Under the pieces are notes generated by a model. That model was not told where the DNA came from. It saw only the letters and a list, made by a program, of their open reading frames with translations, and made no database searches. From Armatimonadaceae bacterium (lineage in GTDB: Bacteria > Armatimonadota > Armatimonadia > Armatimonadales > Armatimonadaceae): DNA of 10,161 nucleotides. Below are positions 6,156 through 10,161 of the stretch, one piece after another. The DNA is taken from assembly GCA_030446525.1 (NCBI GenBank), contig JAUJNC010000148.1, forward strand, positions 1 to 10,161, given 5' to 3'. A program made the position numbers and the translations under genes. How positions within the stretch are numbered: the first letter of the stretch is position 1; the number at the start of each line of letters is the position of its first letter.

Positions 6156-6172
6156 CCGGCCCTTGGGGCCGG
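6156..6172 (-). terminator. GC hairpin downstream of the glycosidase gene
   Basis: CCGGCCC (6156-6162) pairs with GGGCCGG (6166-6172) around a 3-nt loop, 17 nt past the glycosidase stop on the - strand. There is no T-run, so it is at best a weak or Rho-assisted end for the methyltransferase-glycosidase transcript. Confidence 0.4.
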
Positions 6173-6188
6173 CTGCCGCCGGGATGGT

Positions 6189-7088
6189 TTACCGGCGCCG
6201 CGCCCGCTCGGGCAGGACGTAGCGCCGGACGACCTCCGCGGCGAACCAGGCGAACTCTTCCGGGACCAGGGGGGGGCTGGTATGGTGTTCGCGCTTGCCC
6301 CGGGAGGGCGGGGTGAAACACAGCGTAACCGTGGTGTCGAACGAGCGCAGCGCCTCCATCTGACGGTCAAACCAGGCGAGCGCGTTCGGGCGATGCCAGT
6401 CCGCCCAGCTTATCCCGGTGCGCAGCTTCCGGACGCCCAGCTTTTTGAGCCAGTCGACGGCAAGATCGAGGCGGTGGTCGTCGAAGTGGAACCACTGGCA
6501 GATCCCCATCTCGGGGTCGAAGTGGTCAAGGGCGGGCTTGGGGGTGCCGTCGGCCCGGAGAAGCCCCAGGTAGAAATGGCGGTAATAGGAGCTCCCTTCG
6601 CTCTCCTTGTGCCGCGTCGTCGCCTCCCAGGTGGGCGGCAGGTCGAGCAGGCTGTACCAGAAGACGCGCTCCACCCGCCCGAGCAGCAGCTCCGCCGTGC
6701 GCCGCAGGCCGAAGACCTGCACCTCGTCGGCCCCGAACGTGGACGCGCCGACTTCGGTCACCCAGATCGGCAGATCCGTCACCGCCTGGATCTCCGCGAT
6801 CTTTTGCGGCCAATCGTTGATCTGCCAGTGGTTCCAGTCGAGCGGGAAGCCGTGAAGGGCGATGACGTCCAGGCAGCGGAGCAGGCCCTGGCGGGCGAGC
6901 AGCGTGACGAACCCGGGATCGATCGGCGACATGCCGCCCAGAACCAGACGCAGATCGGGCGCAAGTGCCCGGACGCCCTCCGCCGCCAGGCGCGTCATGT
7001 GAGCGAACTCGGCCCAGTCGGGGTCCAGGTAAAAGTCCCAGTGGGAGATGTTGTTCGGCTCGTTCCAGAACTTGATCGCTTCGATCAT
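6189..7088 (-). CDS. clan GH-A glycosidase (beta-xylosidase-like) with circularly permuted TIM barrel
   Basis: This 299-residue, probably cytosolic protein (no signal peptide) has retaining clan GH-A motifs. FWNEPN (7-12) supplies the acid/base Glu (E10), and WVTEVGAST (109-117) supplies the nucleophile Glu (E112). The strand order is unusual. Residues 5-190 read as beta4 to beta8: VLGGMSPID, DVIALHG, IWVTEVG, VFWYSLLDL. Residues 193-290 then read as beta1 to beta3 of a GH39/GH5-like barrel: GICQWFHFDDHRLDLAVDWL, VRKLRTGISWADW, TVTLCFTPP and EEFAWFAAEVVRRY, which normally precede the NEP motif. The gene therefore looks permuted at the alpha3-beta4 loop. The ATG at 7088 overlaps the methyltransferase stop (ATGA), with AGGAG 5 nt upstream, so both are co-translated. 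The natural substrate is unknown. Confidence 0.8.
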   Translation of the reverse strand: MIEAIKFWNEPNNISHWDFYLDPDWAEFAHMTRLAAEGVRALAPDLRLVLGGMSPIDPGFVTLLARQGLLRCLDVIALHGFPLDWNHWQINDWPQKIAEIQAVTDLPIWVTEVGASTFGADEVQVFGLRRTAELLLGRVERVFWYSLLDLPPTWEATTRHKESEGSSYYRHFYLGLLRADGTPKPALDHFDPEMGICQWFHFDDHRLDLAVDWLKKLGVRKLRTGISWADWHRPNALAWFDRQMEALRSFDTTVTLCFTPPSRGKREHHTSPPLVPEEFAWFAAEVVRRYVLPERARRR

Positions 7089-7894
7089 CGGGGCTCCTGT
7101 GACGATGAGGACGGCGCAGGATCTTCGCGCCAGGGCTGCCCGGTGGCGGCAAGCAGCTCGGCCCGGTTCCAGGTGCTCACGCACGACGGGTGCGCCGGAT
7201 CGGGCGCGCAGACATAGATCTCATGGCCGGGGCGTGCCAGGACGCGCAGGCCGCTCGCGCGCAGCATCGCCTCCACGCCGGCATGATTCGGCGCCCACCA
7301 GTTGGTGGGGTCGCCGGCCAGGCGGTGCTCGATAAAAGCCATCTTCGGCCAGCCCGGCTCGCGCATCGCCTCGCGGTTCTCGATGTCCAGGCCCTCTGTC
7401 GCTTCGAACACCTCCTCGCCGGGCATCGTCAGGGTTTGAAAGACCAGCAGGCGCCGGACCTTTTGCGCCACGATGTCTAAACCCAGGAGGGGGTAGCGCA
7501 GGTGGTAGAAAACGCCCATGAACCAGACCAGGTCAAAGGTCTCATCGGTGCGCGCGAGGTCGTAGACCTGCATCTGCCGGAGCCGGATGCGCTCCTCCAG
7601 GCCGAACTGCTTCGCGGCCCACTCCGCCTGCGCCAGGTAGTGCGCGTCGACGTCGATCCCGGTCACGGAGGCGCCGCGGCGGGCAAGCTCGAGGCTGTAA
7701 AAGCCCGCGTTGCAGCCGACGTCCAGCGCGCGCCAGCCCTGGAGATCCTTGGGGACATACGGGGCGATTTTTTGCCATTTGCGGGCGGGAAAATCGCCGA
7801 GCGTGTGATCGGGGGCGGTCTGGGTGCCGTCCGGCAGGTGCAGGTTGTGGAACCAGGGACCCAGATCGCTGATCGCTTGTCGCAGATGACTCAT
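7085..7894 (-). CDS. SAM-dependent methyltransferase (CmoB/DUF1698-like, TIGR04290-type)
   Basis: The 269-residue product has a Rossmann methyltransferase core. RALDVGCNAGFYSLELARRG (55-74) is the SAM-binding motif I, GIDVDAHY (79-86) holds the acidic ribose-binding residue D81, and FDLVWFMGVFYHLRYPLLGL (120-139) corresponds to motifs IV-V. The N-terminal GPWFHNLHLPDG (12-23) and the C-terminal NWWAPNHAGVEAMLRASGL resemble CmoB-like DUF1698 enzymes and the TIGR04290 (Rta_06860) group, as far as memory allows. The substrate is unknown; a tRNA role like CmoB's is not implied. The homologous start MSHLRQAISDLG at 7894 has only a weak Shine-Dalgarno. The stop overlaps the glycosidase start by ATGA, so the two proteins probably act in one pathway, perhaps on a methylated glycan. 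Confidence 0.85.
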   Translation of the reverse strand: MSHLRQAISDLGPWFHNLHLPDGTQTAPDHTLGDFPARKWQKIAPYVPKDLQGWRALDVGCNAGFYSLELARRGASVTGIDVDAHYLAQAEWAAKQFGLEERIRLRQMQVYDLARTDETFDLVWFMGVFYHLRYPLLGLDIVAQKVRRLLVFQTLTMPGEEVFEATEGLDIENREAMREPGWPKMAFIEHRLAGDPTNWWAPNHAGVEAMLRASGLRVLARPGHEIYVCAPDPAHPSCVSTWNRAELLAATGQPWREDPAPSSSSQEPR

Positions 7895-7999
7895 AAAGGC
7901 TATCTCAATGCGCGACGCTGTCCTACCCGGCAGCGCCGCAGCAGAGGATACGACACAAAGGCGGCGATTTCCTTCCCCGCCGGGCGCGATGCGGCTTTT

Positions 8000-8024
8000 C
8001 CGGTTTTGAGGCGGCACAAACCGG
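8000..8024. repeat. short palindrome, possible operator
   Basis: CCGGTTT (8000-8006) and AAACCGG (8018-8024) form a perfect inverted repeat with an 11-nt centre, about 106 bp upstream of the methyltransferase ATG. The size fits a dimeric repressor site, but no second copy or regulator gene is seen. Confidence 0.3.
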
Positions 8025-8068
8025 CAACACGCACGGGGTAGGTTCGGCCGATTTCCCCTTCCGTCTAC

Positions 8069-8097
8069 TTGTTTGCCTTCGCACTTTCGGTTACACT
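8069..8097 (+). promoter_or_regulatory. candidate sigma70-type promoter
   Basis: TTGTTT (8069-8074), a 17-bp spacer and TACACT (8092-8097) fit a -35/-10 pair. It points towards the hairpins at 8160-8201 and the small ORF at 8257, giving a leader of about 150 nt. Confidence 0.4.
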
Positions 8098-8159
8098 ATC
8101 CTGGTGCTTCAAAAACGGGGAGCCGTCACTACTTCCTCAGGGGGGTAGCGAAAGAACAA

Positions 8160-8201
8160 GGAACTCTGCAGGTTCCGGGTTGTCGGAATAGGGGAGCCTG
8201 C
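8160..8201 (+). other. leader RNA with two mutually exclusive hairpins (putative)
   Basis: GGAAC (8160-8164) can pair with GTTCC (8172-8176). Alternatively GCAGGTTCC (8168-8176) can pair with GGAGCCTGC (8193-8201), using one G-U pair. The two stems share 8172-8176 and cannot form together, as in attenuators and other RNA switches. An upstream stem (CTACTTCC with GGGGGGTAG, near 8129-8148) is also possible. There is no T-run after either stem. GC-rich sequence folds easily by chance, so this is suggestive only. Confidence 0.3.
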
Positions 8202-8256
8202 GGGCACGCCGGGAGAGTATCGCCGATAGGTCTTTGTGGAAGGAATTTCGCGCACG

Positions 8257-8469
8257 ATGGCAGGAGGTACCGGTTCTTTGCAGCGCCCCAGAGTACGGCG
8301 CTCCCCGTCCCCGGGCGCCGGCGCTGCCTACCGCACGTCCCCCCGGGCGGCGCCGCACGGGCGCGGCCCCGATGAAGCCACGGAAACGGACATCTACCTG
8401 CGCCGCTCCTACGCGCTCGTGGAACGGCTCCGGCGCGTCGTCGCCGAGCGCGCCTCCTCGGTCGGCTAA
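8257..8469 (+). CDS. possible small protein, 70 aa, unknown
   Basis: The frame encodes a basic, Pro/Gly/Arg-rich first half that is probably disordered, then a helical, amphipathic end: DEATETDIYLRRSYALVERL followed by RRVVAERASSVG. The second half has a real-protein look and strong G/C use at third codon positions. GGAAGGA ends 12 nt before the ATG at 8257; GTG 8236 is an alternative start adding 7 residues. Its TAA overlaps the convergent kinase TAG by sharing CTAA at 8466-8469, a close tail-to-tail packing often seen with true genes. No family is recognised, and no membrane segment or signal is present. It may be spurious. Confidence 0.4.
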   Translation: MAGGTGSLQRPRVRRSPSPGAGAAYRTSPRAAPHGRGPDEATETDIYLRRSYALVERLRRVVAERASSVG

Positions 8470-9941
8470 AGCGCGTCCGGGCGGAAGCTCCGGTACAAGG
8501 CCTCGTGGCGCGCCCGCGCCTCCCCGTAACGGGCCGCCCGCCCGGCGTCCGGCTCGTAGCGGTTCTCTACGGGGAAGCTCGCCCCGTCCACCTTCCCCCC
8601 GCCGAGCCGCTCCCGCACCAGCAGCGCCGCCCCGCGCGACGACGCCTGCTTCTCCGAAGACGCCAGGATCGGTTTGCCCAGCACGTCGGCGAGTATCTGC
8701 GCCAGGGCCGGGGAGGCCTGCAGCCCCGCGCCCGTGCCGCCGATCTCGGCGGCGGGCGCGACCGTTCGCAGCCGGGCGTCGGGGGCGGCGAAGTGGTAGG
8801 CTATTGCCTCCACGTGCGCGCGGACGATCTCGAGCGGCGTGGTGGCCGCCCCGAGGCCGGTGATCACCGCCCGCGCGTCATCCCGCCACCCCGGGGCGCG
8901 CTCGCCATGGAGGAACGGCAGCACGGTCAGGCCGTGCGCGTCCGGGGGCAGGGCCGCCAGGGCGGCGTCGAACTCGGGCGCGGCGAGGTCCGGCAGGCGC
9001 AGCGTGTCCGTCAGCCAGGCCCACACGTTGCCGGCGTTGGACAGCGCACCGCCCAGCAGGGTGCGCCCCCTGTCCGCCCGGTAGCGCCACAGGCCAGGGG
9101 GGACGGGGGGGATGCTGTCGCCGACCACCGTGCGCAGGGCGCCCGAGGTGCCGATCATCAAGGCCAGCCGCTCCGGGCCGGTCGCGCCGCAGCCCAGGTT
9201 CGAGCACGCCCCGTCGCCGAGCGCCGGAAACCAGGGGACGCCGGCCAGCGCGGGCAACGCGCCCCGGTGCGGCGAAAGCAGGCCCGTGACCGGCTCCTCG
9301 CCGATGGCCGACAGACGCTCGACGGTCACGCCGGGCAGGTGTCCCAGGGTTTCGTCGTCCCACGCCCCCCGCGCCTGGTCCATCAGCCCCGATGCGGACG
9401 CCATCGACACGGAGCAGCGAACCCGCTCCGCCCCGAACAGGCGGCCGAACAGGTACTCGCCCGGCGACACGAAGCGGGCGCAGGCGCGGAAGGTTTCGGG
9501 GTCGGTCTCGGCCAGCCAGCGCAGCCGCCCGGGGACATACGAGGTGTGCAGGGGGCAGCCGGTCCGCTCGGTGTAGGCCGCCGCGTCCATCTCCTCGCGC
9601 AGGCGGGCCACCTGCGGCGCCGAGCGGCGGTCGGACCAGAGCAGGACGGGCGTCCGCGCCCGGCCGTCCGCGTCCACCCCCACGACGGAATGCCATAAGG
9701 TGCACACGGCCACCGCCGCGACCCCGCCCGTCACGCCCGCCCGGGCCAGCGCCTTGGCCGCGCAGGCCACGGACTCGTAGACCAGGACGTCCGCGTTCAA
9801 CGTCGACCCGCCATCCGGGGTGGCCGCCGGCTCGTGGGGGAGCATCGCCGTCGCGCCGGGCACCGGCTCGCCCGTGTGGGCGTCGTACAAAACGGCCCGC
9901 GTCGAGGAGGTGCCGATGTCGACGGAAAGGATCGTTTCCAT
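8466..9941 (-). CDS. FGGY-family carbohydrate kinase (gluconokinase/xylulokinase-like)
   Basis: This 491-residue cytosolic enzyme should phosphorylate a sugar or sugar acid with ATP. The N-terminal ATPase half opens with SVDIGTSSTRAVLYD (6-20), the phosphate-1 motif. LWHSVVGVD (82-90) and LLWSDRR (100-106) are substrate-region blocks, and GDGACSN (242-248) contains the likely catalytic base D243. The C-terminal half has MIGTSGALR (262-270, phosphate-2), GGALSNAGNVWAWL (297-310) and the FGGY signature region GGTGAGLQASPALAQILADV (401-420). The overall pattern is closest, from memory, to FGGY gluconokinases, but substrate cannot be decided among gluconate, xylulose and others. The length is normal for the family. 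The ATG at 9941 follows the upstream peptidase stop by 9 nt without a clear Shine-Dalgarno, suggesting translational coupling. Confidence 0.93.
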   Translation of the reverse strand: METILSVDIGTSSTRAVLYDAHTGEPVPGATAMLPHEPAATPDGGSTLNADVLVYESVACAAKALARAGVTGGVAAVAVCTLWHSVVGVDADGRARTPVLLWSDRRSAPQVARLREEMDAAAYTERTGCPLHTSYVPGRLRWLAETDPETFRACARFVSPGEYLFGRLFGAERVRCSVSMASASGLMDQARGAWDDETLGHLPGVTVERLSAIGEEPVTGLLSPHRGALPALAGVPWFPALGDGACSNLGCGATGPERLALMIGTSGALRTVVGDSIPPVPPGLWRYRADRGRTLLGGALSNAGNVWAWLTDTLRLPDLAAPEFDAALAALPPDAHGLTVLPFLHGERAPGWRDDARAVITGLGAATTPLEIVRAHVEAIAYHFAAPDARLRTVAPAAEIGGTGAGLQASPALAQILADVLGKPILASSEKQASSRGAALLVRERLGGGKVDGASFPVENRYEPDAGRAARYGEARARHEALYRSFRPDAL

Positions 9942-9950
9942 GTCGCTTCG

Positions 9951-10161
9951 TTACTTGCTTCGGACGTACCGGTCCAGGAAGTCGACCGTGCGGCGGAAGG
10001 CGTCGATCGTGTTCTCCCGCTTGACGAAACCGTGCCCTTCGCCCTCGTAGATCTTCGCCTCGACCACGCCGCCTTTTTTGCGGATCGCGTGGATCATCTG
10101 CTGCGTCTCCTCGGCGGGGCAGCGGATGGCGTTGGCGCCCGCGAGCAGCAGTAGCGGCGCG
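9951..10161 (-). CDS. S9-type prolyl oligopeptidase family protein, C-terminal end (partial)
   Basis: The last 70 codons before a TAA at 9951-9953 are present; the rest lies beyond the window. The frame reads APLLLLAGANAIRCPAEETQ, then QMIHAIRKKGGVVEAKIYEG, then EGHGFVKRENTIDAFRRTVD and FLDRYVRSK. This is the alpha/beta-hydrolase end of S9 peptidases, with EGHGF carrying the catalytic His. The block normally written GANDPRCP reads GANAIRCP, so the usual catalytic Asp position is Ala. The Ser nucleophile is outside the window. With the kinase 9 nt downstream it probably forms an operon, though the functional link is unclear. Confidence 0.85.
   Translation of the reverse strand, partial: APLLLLAGANAIRCPAEETQQMIHAIRKKGGVVEAKIYEGEGHGFVKRENTIDAFRRTVDFLDRYVRSK

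Larger units (their letters stand above)
7895..8256. other. 362-bp intergenic region between divergent genes
   Basis: No recognisable protein is encoded here on either strand. The region starts upstream of the methyltransferase gene (-). It includes a palindrome (8000-8024), a possible + strand promoter (8069-8097) and foldable sequence (8130-8201). The + strand frame opened by ATG 8073 reads as low-complexity Arg/Gly-rich sequence without family signals. No known riboswitch, SRP RNA, 6S RNA or RNase P RNA signature was recognised. Confidence 0.5.

Noticed and set aside
6027..7217. Long + strand frame opposite the glycosidase
   Set aside because: It is antisense to a gene with both catalytic Glu motifs and a coupled start; no family signal.
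8100..8230. Known structured RNA (c-di-GMP or TPP riboswitch, SRP RNA, RNase P RNA, 6S RNA)
   Set aside because: Characteristic conserved cores of these RNAs were looked for and not found; only generic stems are present.
8073..8375. 100-codon + frame
   Set aside because: Arg/Gly-rich without family pattern, overlapping a better candidate ORF and the foldable leader.
8505..9698. Long + strand frame opposite the FGGY kinase
   Set aside because: The kinase motifs fix the - strand frame; the other is an Arg/Gln/Gly-rich shadow.
1..10161. CRISPR arrays, tRNA genes, IS elements
   Set aside because: No regularly spaced direct repeats, no tRNA-like cloverleaf and no transposase motifs were seen on either strand.

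Overview
The window reads as a chromosomal segment of a GC-rich, free-living heterotrophic bacterium. It carries an exported arylsulfatase, a clan GH-A glycosidase, a sugar kinase, an acyl-CoA dehydrogenase and an S9 peptidase. The phylum cannot be fixed from these genes. A lineage such as Armatimonadota, Planctomycetota or a similar environmental group would fit, but this is only a guess. There are no rRNA, tRNA, CRISPR or insertion-sequence features.

Positions 1-1640 look like an accessory island. By eye the GC content is lower than in the rest, and everything there reads on the + strand. It starts with an intact DUF6194 gene (100-549) flanked by two integron attC-like sites. Then follow the ruins of two toxin-antitoxin modules: a frameshifted BrnT-type toxin, an N-terminal stub of its antitoxin, a C-terminal stub of a DUF433 antitoxin, and a DUF5615 (PIN-like) toxin with two in-frame stops and a probable internal deletion. 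One deletion between the two antitoxins would explain both stubs.

Positions 1647-4378 hold a divergent pair: an acyl-CoA dehydrogenase homologue (-) and a secreted sulfatase (+) with the C-A-P-S-R formylglycine site. The 109-bp gap between their starts carries a GC-rich hairpin. A strong bidirectional terminator separates the sulfatase from the - strand genes that follow.

Positions 4379-7894 are all on the - strand: a small two-helix membrane protein, an exported protein with OB/DUF5666-like repeats, a Pro/Ala linker and a FlgT/LPP20-like C-terminal domain, and a coupled pair (ATGA overlap) of a SAM methyltransferase and a glycosidase. The glycosidase is the most interesting object here. Its TIM-barrel motifs run beta4 to beta8 and then beta1 to beta3, so it appears to be a circularly permuted GH-A enzyme.

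Positions 7895-8465 carry a possible + strand promoter, a foldable leader and a possible 70-aa ORF. Its stop overlaps the stop of an FGGY-family sugar kinase (8466-9941, -). The kinase lies 9 nt downstream of the C-terminus of an S9-type peptidase (9951 to the window edge), whose usual catalytic Asp position reads Ala.
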